32,448 nucleotides of DNA from positions 1-32,448 of the forward strand of contig JADZCI010000289.1 in the NCBI GenBank assembly GCA_020851655.1, in the 5' to 3' direction. Under the pieces are notes generated by a model, which searched no databases, was not told the DNA's origin, and worked only from the letters and a program-made list of their open reading frames with translations. Both the position numbers and the translations under genes were made by a program. This document shows positions 10,354-18,939 of this stretch, one piece after another (the stretch's first letter is position 1; every line of letters begins with the position of its first letter). This DNA is from Bryobacterales bacterium (lineage in GTDB: Bacteria > Acidobacteriota > Terriglobia > Bryobacterales > Bryobacteraceae).

Positions 10354-11037
10354 ATGCAAGCTTCAAAGCTGTTTGCGGTATTCATCAGTGCGGCCTTGGC
10401 GGGCAGCGCCTTTGCCGCGGAAACGAAAGCGGATGTCGAGAAGCGGTTGAAGGAGGCCACTGACGTATTGAAGGAATTCGCCGGCTCCGGCGACAAAGGC
10501 GTGCCGAAAGATCTTCTTAAGAAGGCGAAATGCGCGGTGATCATTCCCGCCATGAAAAAGGGAGGGTTTATTTACGCCGGGCAGTACGGCCGCGGCTTTG
10601 CCTCGTGTAAAGGACCGGGCGGCAAGTACAACAACATTTCAGCGATGCGCATGGAGGGGGGAAGTTTTGGACTACAGGTGGGGGGCTCCAGCACGGACAT
10701 TCTGATGCTGGTTATGAATGAGAAAGGGGCTGAGCGGCTGTGGAGCAGCAAGTTCACCCTGGGCGGTGAGGCTTCCGCCGCGGCCGGACCGGTGGGGAGG
10801 GATGTCACAGCGCAAACCGACGCGACGATGAAGGCCGAGATCCTTTCTTACTCGCGCTCGCAGGGCATCTTTGGCGGCATCTCGGTCAAAGGTTCGTCGC
10901 TGCGCGCCGACAGTGACGTCAATGAGATTCTCTACGGCAAGAAGGTCGAACCCAAAGCTCTGCTCGCCGCCCATTCCGTCTTGCCGCCGGCGCCGGCTCA
11001 GCCTTTCCTGGCCGAGTTGAACCACTTCAGCAGGTAG
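10354..11037 (+). CDS. Secreted SYLF (Ysc84-like) domain protein
   Basis: A 227-aa protein with a clear signal peptide (about residues 1-21, cleavage after SAFA). It then has a SYLF/Ysc84 domain, known in eukaryotes for phosphoinositide and membrane binding and widespread in bacterial envelopes with unclear function. Typical features are the helical start (VEKRLKEATDVLKEF), KKAKCAVIIPAMKKGGFIYAGQYGRG, GGSSTDILMLVMN and GRDVTAQTDATMKAEILSYSRS. AGGAG lies 8 nt before the ATG. It is divergent from the ADPRG-hut run across 174 nt and convergent with flp. The 200 nt after its stop contain several hairpins and no gene. Confidence 0.9.
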   Translation: MQASKLFAVFISAALAGSAFAAETKADVEKRLKEATDVLKEFAGSGDKGVPKDLLKKAKCAVIIPAMKKGGFIYAGQYGRGFASCKGPGGKYNNISAMRMEGGSFGLQVGGSSTDILMLVMNEKGAERLWSSKFTLGGEASAAAGPVGRDVTAQTDATMKAEILSYSRSQGIFGGISVKGSSLRADSDVNEILYGKKVEPKALLAAHSVLPPAPAQPFLAELNHFSR

Positions 11038-11100
11038 ACGTGCCGGGGCGCTCATCAGCACGCTGCGCCGTGCGGCCGCCTTCAGGGCTTTCTAGAGTTG

Positions 11101-11119
11101 TTCAGACGCCCGGTCTGAA
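11101..11119. terminator. Stem-loop downstream of the SYLF gene
   Basis: Perfect 7-bp inverted repeat TTCAGAC / GTCTGAA with a 5-nt loop (GCCCG), 63 nt after the SYLF stop, in the convergent gap with flp. There is no T tract on either side, so it is at best a weak or Rho-assisted terminator; a symmetric protein-binding site is the alternative. Confidence 0.35.
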
Positions 11120-11169
11120 AGCGGCTGCACGGCATTCGGGTTTGGCTGCATGGGCTGTCCGTCTCCAGA

Positions 11170-11215
11170 GCGTCTTGAAGCCGGCAGGCCGCCCGTGCGG
11201 CCCCGCTCAAGACGC
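11170..11215. terminator. Nested hairpin downstream of flp
   Basis: Outer arms GCGTCTTGA (11170-11178) and TCAAGACGC (11207-11215) pair perfectly over 9 bp. Inside, GGCCGC (11187-11192) and GCGGCC (11197-11202) form a 6-bp stem with a CCGT loop. On the minus strand it begins 22 nt after the flp stop, so it could end the flp mRNA or protect its 3' end. It has no poly-T tract. Confidence 0.45.
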
Positions 11216-11237
11216 GCTCCGCGCGCGTGGCGGATCT

Positions 11238-11414
11238 CTAGTTGACAGCCGACGTAATGATCGAACCCAGCTTGGAAAAGGCTGTGCTCACGCTGGTGCT
11301 CAGCGCGGGCATGACGGCGACGGCGGCAACCGCGACCAGTCCTGCGACCAGCGCGTATTCCACCATGTCCTGTCCCCGGCGGTCCTTCCAAAGGTTCGTA
11401 AACCAGTTCTTCAT
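11238..11414 (-). CDS. flp: Flp/Fap-type pilin subunit (58 aa)
   Basis: Major subunit of the Tad (type IVc) pilus. The 58-residue prepilin has a short basic leader (KNWFTNLWKDRRG) and the class III processing site: cleavage after Gly14 would give a mature protein starting QDMVEYAL, with the hallmark Glu5-Tyr6 pair. A hydrophobic helix (ALVAGLVAVAAVAVMP) follows, then a short polar tail ending SAVN. AAGGAG lies 6 nt before the ATG. It sits downstream of and codirectional with tadZ, separated by 107 nt that could hold its own promoter, and is followed by a strong nested hairpin. A prepilin peptidase is required, but none is in the window. Confidence 0.93.
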   Translation of the reverse strand: MKNWFTNLWKDRRGQDMVEYALVAGLVAVAAVAVMPALSTSVSTAFSKLGSIITSAVN

Positions 11415-11521
11415 CTCGTTCTCCTTTCGTGGCGGATGGGATTGTCTCCCAAATGAACTTTACGGCCCGGTCGTGAGATCTGGTATGAGCAGAATCTCTT
11501 AGCCCAGCCGGGCGTTGCGCC

Positions 11522-12718
11522 TTACCGGTTGCGGGAAGAAAACCAGCTTCGCAAACCGGAGGGCGGCGCCTGGCCGTTCCCCCCGGCGGGCGTGGCGGGC
11601 CCCAACATCGCCCTAACGCTGCGGCAATACACAGACTTGGCGTTGGCCGGCCGGCCTTCCAGCACCGCCCGGTGCAATTCCTGCGGGTCCGAAGCGAGGA
11701 CTCCGGCCACGGGCATCGCCAGCGCGGCCTCCACGTCCTGGCGCGACAACCCCTGGTTGGGGAACCGTTGGTTCATCACGAGCCGGATCTTCTGGCGGCC
11801 GACTCCGGCCCGCTCCAGCCATTCAGCCGACCGGCGGGTCTGGTTGAGCGCCGGCAAGTCGGAGGTCGTCACCAGGTAAACCTGATCGGCGCCGGCCGCC
11901 AACACATCCGCCGAATCCACGTTCACGCCGCCTGAGTCAATTATGGTTACCGGGTAGGAACGCCGGAAGAAACCGAGGACGTCGGCCGCGGCGGCGGCGT
12001 CGAGCCGCACGGGATTCGACGGATCGGGCGCGGCCAGGACGTCCATGCCGTCCGCTTTGACGACCAGGCGCGCCCATAGTTCTCCGTCCAGCCGGCTCCA
12101 GTTTTGCAAGGCGTCCGAGAACCGGTATTCCGGCTGAATCTTCAGCAGGAAGGAAATTGTCTCGCCGGCGCTGTCGCTGTCGACCAGCAGCGGCGCCGCA
12201 CCGTTCTGGCGCAGTTCCACGGCCAACTGCGCGGCAAACGTGCTCGCCCCGGAGCCCGCCTTGCCCGGCATCACCAGGATGACCGTCCCCGGGCTTCTTT
12301 CGTCCGCCTTGGCCGCCGGCCGCACCAGGCCTCCCAACATCGCGGAGAGCTGATGCGGATCAACCGGCGGCGCGATGAATTCCCGAATGCCGTGCCGGAG
12401 CAGCCGCAGAATGAGTGTCGCGTCCGGCTGGCTCACGTGCAGCGCCACCAGCGGCAGCGACGAGCCGAGTTCTTCAACCGTCTCGATGGCGCGCGTGGCG
12501 TCGGACGAAATATCGATCAACGCGAGGTTGGCGTCGCGATCGGCCGCCATCCGGAGCGCCATCCCTGGCGCCGGGTACGTGGCCAAACCAATGATCTCCG
12601 CCGTTCCGCAGATCCGCAGCGCGGCTTCGACTTCTTCCCGCAGCCGAAGATCTGGGCAAACCAGCAACGGGCGCCAGCCAACGCCACTGTCGCGTTGTGC
12701 GCTCATTAGAGGATTCAT
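11522..12718 (-). CDS. tadZ: TadZ/CpaE-like pilus-localisation ATPase
   Basis: ParA/MinD-superfamily protein of 398 aa that in Tad systems marks the polar site of pilus assembly. Residues 16-130 form a receiver-like N-terminal domain (LLVCPDLRLREEVEAAL, LALIDISSD), typical of CpaE/TadZ. The ATPase part starts near 145. Its P-loop reads PGKAGSGAST: the deviant-Walker lysine (K153) is present, but the second lysine of KGGxGKT is alanine, as in many CpaE proteins. The Walker B-like strand is TIIDSGGVN. AGGAG is only 2 nt before the ATG at 12718, unusually close; the ATG at 12706 is an alternative at 14 nt. It is divergent from the membrane protein-cpaB operon across 98 nt. Confidence 0.88.
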   Translation of the reverse strand: MNPLMSAQRDSGVGWRPLLVCPDLRLREEVEAALRICGTAEIIGLATYPAPGMALRMAADRDANLALIDISSDATRAIETVEELGSSLPLVALHVSQPDATLILRLLRHGIREFIAPPVDPHQLSAMLGGLVRPAAKADERSPGTVILVMPGKAGSGASTFAAQLAVELRQNGAAPLLVDSDSAGETISFLLKIQPEYRFSDALQNWSRLDGELWARLVVKADGMDVLAAPDPSNPVRLDAAAAADVLGFFRRSYPVTIIDSGGVNVDSADVLAAGADQVYLVTTSDLPALNQTRRSAEWLERAGVGRQKIRLVMNQRFPNQGLSRQDVEAALAMPVAGVLASDPQELHRAVLEGRPANAKSVYCRSVRAMLGPATPAGGNGQAPPSGLRSWFSSRNR

Positions 12719-12816
12719 TTCTCCTGTGTCTTCATCGGCAAGAAGTGCGGAGGAGATTAATGTGTGTCCCGGATATCCGCTAAACTCTCGCGCGGTACTG
12801 CCGATCTAGAGAACAG

Positions 12817-14412
12817 ATGACGTGTAGCGGTCCCATCCCGCGGGCGGAAACCAACGTCCGGCGTGCTCCCTGGTGGATGCCGTCGGTCTCCGACCTCTTC
12901 TTTGCGGCGCTGCTCTATGCCGCTTTCGGGCGCCGCGGCGGATGGCAGTCGCTGCTCACCGACGCCGATTGCGGCTGGCATATCCGGACCGGTGAGTACA
13001 TTTTGACCACCGGCTCGGTCCCGTGGACCGATCTCTTCTCCTTCAGCCGTCCCGGTTCGCCCTGGTTTGCCTGGGAGTGGCTGAGCGACGTGCTGTTCGC
13101 CTGGTTGTACCGCGCCGCGGGTTTATCGGCGGTGGTCGCCTTCAGCGGGCTGGTCATTGGCATTGCGGTTCTCCTCTTGTGGTGCTGGCTGCTGCGGCAG
13201 GGCGTGGGGCTGTTCGTCGCGCTGCCGGTTACGCTTCTGGCCGCCAGCGCTTCCACGGTTCACTACCTGGCGCGGCCCCACATCTTTACCATTCTGCTGT
13301 TCACCGTGTCGCTGTGGCTGCTCATCGGCGACCGGCGCCATCCGGGCGCGCGCGTGTGGTGGCTCGTACCCATCACCGCCCTCTGGGCCAACCTCCATGG
13401 AGGATTCCTCGCCTGGCCCGTCACCCTCGCGGTGGCGGCGTTCATCGATGCCTGTTCCAGGGACTGGAGCAAGGCCCGGCGCTACGGCGGGCTCACCCTG
13501 GCCTGCGCCGCGGCAACCTTGCTGAACCCCTATGGCCCCCGCGTCCACGCCCACATTGTTCAATATTTGGGGTCGGCATGGATTTCCAACAGCATCCAGG
13601 AGTTTCAGTCGCCGCAGTTCCGCTCCGAGAACGTCATGATCTACGGCCTGCTGCTGATCGCCGGCCTGCTGCTCGCCCCGTCCGCCTGGCGGAACGGTGA
13701 GCGCTTTCAGGCCGTGCTGGTCTGCCTGTGGGCCTGCGCCTCGCTCCGCTCGGCCCGCCACATCCCCCTGTATTCGATTGTGGCGGCGCCGGTGATTGCG
13801 GGTTGCTGGAGCGCCGCTTGGCGGAGGCTCGCCCACCGCTCGGCGCCGCGTTCACTGGCCGCCACGGCTTGGCAGGCTTCACTCGAGTACGGGAGCGCGT
13901 TAGGCCGCCCGACGCCCTGGCTTGCCGCTCTCGCGGCAGGCGTCTTCGCCGCCACTCTGTCGCCCAAAGACGTGTCGGACTTTCCATCTCAACGCTTTCC
14001 AGCGGAAATGGTAAAGCTCCACTCTAAGGAATTGAAAACCTCCGGCAGGACTCCTCGCATTCTGACGACCGACCAGTGGGCCGATTACCTGATCTTTCGT
14101 CTTTATCCGGACGTGCGAGTGTTCTTTGACGGACGCAGCGACTTTTACGGTCCGGAAGTTGGCAACCAGTACCGCGCGCTGATGCAGTTGACCGGAGATT
14201 GGCGGGAGCAGTTGCGGCGGCACGATTTCGACGTGGCGCTGCTGCCGCTGGACTGGCCGCTGCGCGAGATCCTTGAAACTGACCGCGCCTGGCGCAAAGC
14301 CGGCGCCGACAAGCTTGCGGTTCTATTCGTTCGCAATCCTGGAGCTCCGGTGTTGTCTGGCGGCGAGGCGGCGCGGGGCGCAAACCTCGTGGGTGAGGGA
14401 GGGACACAATGA
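12817..14412 (+). CDS. Polytopic membrane protein, GT-C glycosyltransferase-like, heading the cpaB operon
   Basis: A 531-aa protein with roughly ten hydrophobic segments between residues 20 and 390, and a soluble C-terminal part (about 400-531). The first periplasmic loop holds DADCGWHIRTGEYIL and TDLFSFSRPG, acidic-loop features reminiscent of GT-C (PMT/ArnT-like) glycosyltransferases. The tail motifs TTDQWADYLIFRLYP and VFFDGRSDFYG recur in such bacterial membrane proteins. No enzyme activity is proven for this subgroup. The stop overlaps the cpaB ATG by 4 nt (ATGA), so it is translationally coupled to the pilus operon. There is no SD before 12817; an ATG at 12877 (residue 21) is an alternative start. 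It might glycosylate pilin or envelope glycan, which is inference only. Confidence 0.75.
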   Translation: MTCSGPIPRAETNVRRAPWWMPSVSDLFFAALLYAAFGRRGGWQSLLTDADCGWHIRTGEYILTTGSVPWTDLFSFSRPGSPWFAWEWLSDVLFAWLYRAAGLSAVVAFSGLVIGIAVLLLWCWLLRQGVGLFVALPVTLLAASASTVHYLARPHIFTILLFTVSLWLLIGDRRHPGARVWWLVPITALWANLHGGFLAWPVTLAVAAFIDACSRDWSKARRYGGLTLACAAATLLNPYGPRVHAHIVQYLGSAWISNSIQEFQSPQFRSENVMIYGLLLIAGLLLAPSAWRNGERFQAVLVCLWACASLRSARHIPLYSIVAAPVIAGCWSAAWRRLAHRSAPRSLAATAWQASLEYGSALGRPTPWLAALAAGVFAATLSPKDVSDFPSQRFPAEMVKLHSKELKTSGRTPRILTTDQWADYLIFRLYPDVRVFFDGRSDFYGPEVGNQYRALMQLTGDWREQLRRHDFDVALLPLDWPLREILETDRAWRKAGADKLAVLFVRNPGAPVLSGGEAARGANLVGEGGTQ

Positions 14413-15320
14413 TCGCAATTGACCGCAAGTTTACCGTGGTGGTGACGATCTGCCTCGCCTGGGCGATGATTGTCTCACTCTTCTTCTACCGCATGTCGGC
14501 GGGCAAGGCCGGAAAAGGCAATCCCAAGGAAAAGCCCGTCGTAGTGGCGGTCCAGCCTTTAGGGGTTGGCGCCGTCATCGGCCCGGAGGCGGTCAAGCTG
14601 GCCAGCATGGCGGAAAACGCAGTGCCGAAATCCAGCTTCTCGAAGCTCGAAGATGTCATCGGCCGCGCCGTAAACAATCCCATCCTGCTGGACGAGGCGG
14701 TGCTCGAGGGCCGGCTGGCGGCGCGGGGCAGCGGTCCCGGCGTGGCCCCGCTGATTCCGAACGGCATGCGCGCCGTGGCCATTCGTGTGAACGATGTGGT
14801 CGGCGTGGCTGGTTTCGTGCTGCCCGGCATGAAGGTAGACGTCCTGGTGACCGGCCGGCCGCCCAACAGTTCCGAAACGGTGACGGCCACGGTGTTGCGG
14901 AACGTGACGGTCGTTTCCGCCGGGCAGACGATCCAGACTGATGGCAAGAGCCAGGCGATCAACGCGCCCGTAGTGACGCTCCTGGTGACTCCCGAACAGG
15001 CCGAAGCGCTCACGCTGGCCAACAATGAGGGGCGGATTCAACTGGCGTTGCGGAACTCGGTCGACACCGGCCAGGCGCCCACGCCGGGCCGGCAGTTAAG
15101 CGCCCTGTATAGCGTTTCCCGGCCGCAAGAACCTCCGCCGCCTCCACCAGCGGCCGCGCCGGCGGCCCCGCGGGCGTCTCGCCCCGCTCCGGAAAAACGA
15201 GTTCCACGAGCCGAGCCCAAGGTGGCTGAACCCGCGGCGCCCGCCGAAGAGCCGGTCACGGTCATCCGGGGGAATCTGAAAAGCCTCGAGCCGGTCCGGC
15301 GCGCGGGAGGCGCGTTATGA
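14409..15320 (+). CDS. cpaB: Tad pilus assembly protein CpaB/RcpC
   Basis: Periplasmic Tad component that works with the secretin. It has 303 aa: a signal-anchor helix at residues 10-27, then an SAF domain (about 42-105, VVVAVQPLGVGAVIGPEAVKL), then the RcpC/CpaB core with GMRAVAIRVNDVVGVAGFV and LPGMKVDVLVTG, and VTLLVTPEQAEALTLANNEG. The C-terminal about 70 residues are proline/alanine-rich low complexity (a PPPPPPAAAPAAP stretch), probably a flexible periplasmic linker. GGGAGG lies 6 nt before the ATG. It overlaps the upstream membrane-protein gene and the downstream cpaC, both by 4 nt. Confidence 0.93.
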   Translation: MIAIDRKFTVVVTICLAWAMIVSLFFYRMSAGKAGKGNPKEKPVVVAVQPLGVGAVIGPEAVKLASMAENAVPKSSFSKLEDVIGRAVNNPILLDEAVLEGRLAARGSGPGVAPLIPNGMRAVAIRVNDVVGVAGFVLPGMKVDVLVTGRPPNSSETVTATVLRNVTVVSAGQTIQTDGKSQAINAPVVTLLVTPEQAEALTLANNEGRIQLALRNSVDTGQAPTPGRQLSALYSVSRPQEPPPPPPAAAPAAPRASRPAPEKRVPRAEPKVAEPAAPAEEPVTVIRGNLKSLEPVRRAGGAL

Positions 15321-16621
15321 AGGCGTTTTTCATTCTGGCGGGTTGGGCCGCGCTGGCCGCCGCCGCCGAATTTCCCGAGACTGTCTTAGCCGTGGGGCGG
15401 GGAACCGTGATCGAGTGTGGCGAAGGCATCGCCAGAGTCTCGACCAGCAGCCCCGACGTGGCCGATGTGGCCATGGCCAGCGGTACGGAAGTGCTGGTGC
15501 AAGGGAAAGCGATTGGCCAGGCGACCGTCATCCTGTGGCCGAAAACCGGTCCGCGCCGCCTGTATCCCATCCTTGTCGAACCCAACATCGAGCCGGTGCG
15601 CCGGCTGTTGCGGGAGGCGTTTCCAGGCGAGCAGATTGATGTCCGCGCCACCAAAGACTCGATGGTGCTCGTGGGGCGCGTCAGTTCGCCGGTGGCGGCT
15701 GAAAAAGCCTTGGCGCTCGCCGTTACCGCCTTCAAGGGGACGGTGAGCAATCTCGATGTGTCGCCGGCGCCCCAGGACCGGCAGATCCTGCTCCGCGTCA
15801 AGTTCGCCGAACTGAACAAAACCGCCTCCAGCGAGTTCGCGCTGAACCTAGTTTCCACGGGCGCGCTCAATACTCCGGGCGCGGTCACCACCGGCCAGTA
15901 CCCCGTTCCGCGCCCCAGCCGCATTGGCGGCGGCGCACCAGCCGAATTTTCGCTCTCCGACGTGCTCAACATTTTTGCCTTCCGCCCCGACCTCGACGTC
16001 GGCGTGCTGATCAAGGCGCTGCGGAGCAAGGGGCTGCTCCAGATTCTCGCCGAGCCGAACCTGGTGACCACCAGCGGCAAAGACGCAAGCTTTCTGGCCG
16101 GCGGCGAATTCCCCGTGCCCGTGGTCCAGGGCGGCGCCAATGCGGGCGCGATAACGGTTCAATTCCGCCAGTTCGGCATTCAGCTCAGTTTCCAGCCGCA
16201 GTTGACCTTCCGCGGCACCATCCGCCTGCACGTCAAGCCGGAAGTGTCTTCGCTCGATCCGGCCAACGGGGTTGTCGTGTCCGGCTTCAACATCCCGGCG
16301 CTGTCAACCCGGCGCGTCGAAACCGACATTGAGCTGAATCCGGGGCAGAGCTTCGCCATCGCCGGGCTGATTGACGACCGGGTCACTCAGAACCTGGCGC
16401 ACATTCCGGGACTGGCCAGTATTCCGCTCCTCGGAGAACTGTTCAAGAGCCATAACTTCAGAAAGTCGAAGACGGAACTGGTGGTCGTGGTGACTCCGGA
16501 ACTCGTGCGTGGGGACTCGCCCATTGCGCTGCCCAACATGCCGGAACCATTCTTTGATGAATCCACCGGCAAGCCGCCGCCGCAACGCCCGAAGGAGAAG
16601 GGCCCGAAGGAGAACAAATAG
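15317..16621 (+). CDS. cpaC: Tad pilus secretin CpaC/RcpA
   Basis: Outer-membrane secretin forming the channel for the Flp pilus; 434 aa with a signal peptide (about residues 1-17). Residues 20-95 form the pilus-type N-terminal domain (VGRGTVIECGEGIARVS), about 95-155 a BON-like region, and about 165-400 the secretin core with LAEPNLVTTSGKDASFLAGG. The family signature near the C-terminus is IPGLASIPLLGELF, then KTELVVVVTPELV. The last about 30 residues are a lysine/proline-rich tail. GGGAGG lies 6 nt before the ATG; the ATG overlaps the cpaB stop, and cpaF starts directly after the stop. Confidence 0.95.
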   Translation: MKAFFILAGWAALAAAAEFPETVLAVGRGTVIECGEGIARVSTSSPDVADVAMASGTEVLVQGKAIGQATVILWPKTGPRRLYPILVEPNIEPVRRLLREAFPGEQIDVRATKDSMVLVGRVSSPVAAEKALALAVTAFKGTVSNLDVSPAPQDRQILLRVKFAELNKTASSEFALNLVSTGALNTPGAVTTGQYPVPRPSRIGGGAPAEFSLSDVLNIFAFRPDLDVGVLIKALRSKGLLQILAEPNLVTTSGKDASFLAGGEFPVPVVQGGANAGAITVQFRQFGIQLSFQPQLTFRGTIRLHVKPEVSSLDPANGVVVSGFNIPALSTRRVETDIELNPGQSFAIAGLIDDRVTQNLAHIPGLASIPLLGELFKSHNFRKSKTELVVVVTPELVRGDSPIALPNMPEPFFDESTGKPPPQRPKEKGPKENK

Positions 16622-17965
16622 ATGCATCCTGGCGCGACCGACATCAGGAACGCCGTAGCCCGCCCCGTGCCGCCGCCGCTCTCGGAAGCCGCGCGCATGA
16701 ACTACCAGGAGCTGAAGTTCACCCTTCACCGCAAGCTGCTCGACCGCATCAACCTCGATGCGCTGGCCGAAGTCGATTCCAACAAGATTCGCAGCGAGGT
16801 GCGGCAGGCCGTGCTGACGATTCTGGCCGACGAGCCGGTTCCCTTGACCGGGGCCGAAAAGCAGCAGATCAGCGAAGAGGTGATGCACGAGGTGTTCGGG
16901 CTGGGCCCGCTGGAACCCCTGCTGGCGGACCCGGCCATTTCGGACATTCTGGTGAACGGGTACAAGCAGGTCTACGTGGAGCGGCGCGGGCTGCTGGAGA
17001 CTTCGCCAGTCTGCTTCCACGATAACGGCCACCTGCTGCGCATCATCGACAAGATCGTCTCGCAAGTGGGCCGGCGCGTGGATGAATCCAACCCGATGGT
17101 CGACGCGCGCCTGCTCGATGGGTCCCGCGTGAATGCCATCATCCCGCCGCTGGCGCTGGACGGCCCGCTGCTCTCCATCCGGCGGTTTTCCAAGGACCGG
17201 CTGATGCCGGACGGCCTGGTATCCAGGCTGGCCCTGACGCCCGGCATGATGGCGTTTCTCGAGGCGGCGGTCAAGGCCCGCTTGAACATCATCATTTCAG
17301 GCGGCACGGGCGCCGGCAAAACGACGCTTCTCAACGCGCTGTCGGCCTACATTTCCCCGCGCGAGCGAATCGTCACCATCGAGGACGCCGCCGAGTTGCA
17401 GTTGAAGCAGCCTCACCTGGCGCGCCTGGAAACGCGCCCGGCCAACCTGGAAGGGCAGGGCGCGGTGCGGCAGCGCCAGTTGCTGATCAACAGCCTGCGC
17501 ATGCGTCCCGACCGGATCATCGTCGGCGAGGTGCGGGGAGAGGAAGCCTTGGACATGTTGCAGGCGATGAACACGGGCCATGACGGCTCGCTCACCACGA
17601 TTCACGCCAACAGCCCGCGCGATGGCGTCTCCCGTCTGGAGGTGATGGTCTCCCTGGCCAACGCCAACATGACGCTCGTCTCCATCCGCCAGCAGATTGC
17701 CTCCGCCGTGCACCTGATCGTGCAGGCCAGCCGCCTGGCCGACGGCTCCCGCCGTGTCACCAGCATCACCGAAATCACCGGTGTGGAAACGGACATCGTC
17801 ACGCTCCAGGAGATTTTCACTTTCGAAAAGCGCGGCCTGTCGAGCGACGGCAAGGTCCTGGGGCGGTTTGTGTCCAGTGGCATTCTGCCCAAGTGCCACG
17901 AGCGTTTTGTGTCGGCCGGGATCAAGATCCCGTCGGAAGTCTTTGACGAGGTCGTCCCGGTGTAG
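16622..17965 (+). CDS. cpaF: Tad secretion ATPase CpaF/TadA
   Basis: Cytoplasmic hexameric ATPase powering Flp pilus assembly; 447 aa. The N-terminal helical domain runs to about residue 110 and the second N-domain to about 215. The RecA-like core has Walker [10 protein letters not shown] at 227-235, the Asp box around [12 protein letters not shown], Walker [10 protein letters not shown] at about 298-306, and the His box [14 protein letters not shown]. The ATG follows the cpaC stop with no gap and has GAAGGAG 9 nt upstream. An ATG at residue 26 (MNYQELKF) resembles where homologues begin and is a possible alternative. Confidence 0.96.
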   Translation: MHPGATDIRNAVARPVPPPLSEAARMNYQELKFTLHRKLLDRINLDALAEVDSNKIRSEVRQAVLTILADEPVPLTGAEKQQISEEVMHEVFGLGPLEPLLADPAISDILVNGYKQVYVERRGLLETSPVCFHDNGHLLRIIDKIVSQVGRRVDESNPMVDARLLDGSRVNAIIPPLALDGPLLSIRRFSKDRLMPDGLVSRLALTPGMMAFLEAAVKARLNIIISGGTGAGKTTLLNALSAYISPRERIVTIEDAAELQLKQPHLARLETRPANLEGQGAVRQRQLLINSLRMRPDRIIVGEVRGEEALDMLQAMNTGHDGSLTTIHANSPRDGVSRLEVMVSLANANMTLVSIRQQIASAVHLIVQASRLADGSRRVTSITEITGVETDIVTLQEIFTFEKRGLSSDGKVLGRFVSSGILPKCHERFVSAGIKIPSEVFDEVVPV

Positions 17966-17967
17966 CC

Positions 17968-18936
17968 ATGCTTCCCGCGTTTCTTGTTACGGCAATCTCC
18001 AGCATCGGCCTGTTCCTGCTCCTGTATCGCAGGCTGGAACGAAAAGAAAACGCCGCCGTCATGCGGCGGCTCTCGCCGGAGTTCGCCGCCAAGGAGGAGA
18101 AACAGGAAGAAGCCGAGCCGCTCCTCATTCAGCCGCACTCCCAGATCCGCAGCCTGCTGGCCGGACGCATCCTGGAGCGGCTGAAGCTCAAAGAGAAGAT
18201 CGATCACCTGCTCGAAACGGCGGACGTCAACTATGGGCCGGTGGGCTTGGTGCACCGGGCGGCCGGCGCATTTCTGGCCGGATCGGCGCTCGGACTGGCC
18301 GCCGCTGGCATCCGCCGTCCGCTCATCATTCTGGGCGCGGGCTTTGCGGCTTCGTTCATCCCGGTATGGCTGGTGAAGCGGAAAGCGGCCAAGCGGATTC
18401 ACGCCTTTGAAGAGCAGTTTCCGGACTGCCTGGAATTCATCTCCCGGTCCATGCGCGCCGGGCACGCCTTCTCGGTGGCGCTCGAGATGGTCCACAAAGA
18501 GTTCCCCGACCCCTTGTCGAGCGAGTTCCGGCGAATCTTCGAAGAGCAGAACCTCGGGCAACCGCTGGATATCGTCCTCCGGAAACTCGGCGACCGCGTT
18601 CCGTCGCTCGACTGCCAGTTCTTCATTTCCGCGGTGCTGCTGCAGAAGCGGACCGGGGGCAACCTGGCGGAATTGCTGGACAAGCTCGCCGGGCTGATCC
18701 GCGAGCGTTTCAAGCTTCGCGCCCGTATCCGGGCCATCAGCGCGCAGGGACTCATGTCGGGCCGGATTCTAGCCGCCATACCCATCATCGTGGGTGTGCT
18801 CATGTTCCTCGTCAACCGCGAGTACGCCGGCTTCTTCATCAACGATGAGACGGGCCAGAAGATGATGATGGCCGCCATCGGATTGCAGGTGTTCGGCTAC
18901 ATGATGATCCTCAAGATGGTCAAGATCGAGGTCTGA
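17968..18936 (+). CDS. tadB: Tad inner-membrane platform protein TadB
   Basis: One of two T2SSF-family membrane proteins forming the platform on which CpaF acts. It has 322 aa: an N-terminal helix (residues 2-20), a charged cytoplasmic stretch, two hydrophobic segments around 88-130, the T2SSF domain (about 150-280) with FEEQFPDCLEFISRSMRAGHAF and QNLGQPLDIVL, and two C-terminal helices (about 265-285 and 300-318). It starts 2 nt after the cpaF stop without a strong SD, so coupling is likely. tadC follows after 3 nt. Confidence 0.94.
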   Translation: MLPAFLVTAISSIGLFLLLYRRLERKENAAVMRRLSPEFAAKEEKQEEAEPLLIQPHSQIRSLLAGRILERLKLKEKIDHLLETADVNYGPVGLVHRAAGAFLAGSALGLAAAGIRRPLIILGAGFAASFIPVWLVKRKAAKRIHAFEEQFPDCLEFISRSMRAGHAFSVALEMVHKEFPDPLSSEFRRIFEEQNLGQPLDIVLRKLGDRVPSLDCQFFISAVLLQKRTGGNLAELLDKLAGLIRERFKLRARIRAISAQGLMSGRILAAIPIIVGVLMFLVNREYAGFFINDETGQKMMMAAIGLQVFGYMMILKMVKIEV

Positions 18937-18939
18937 ACC

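Noticed and set aside
11415-11521. Sigma-54-like promoter before flp (TGG...TGC)
   Set aside because: The GG to GC distance is 14, not 12, and the surrounding consensus is absent.
13123-13836. Minus-strand open frame opposite the GT-C-like membrane protein
   Set aside because: Highly charged, low-complexity shadow; the plus-strand frame has regular membrane segments and is coupled to cpaB.
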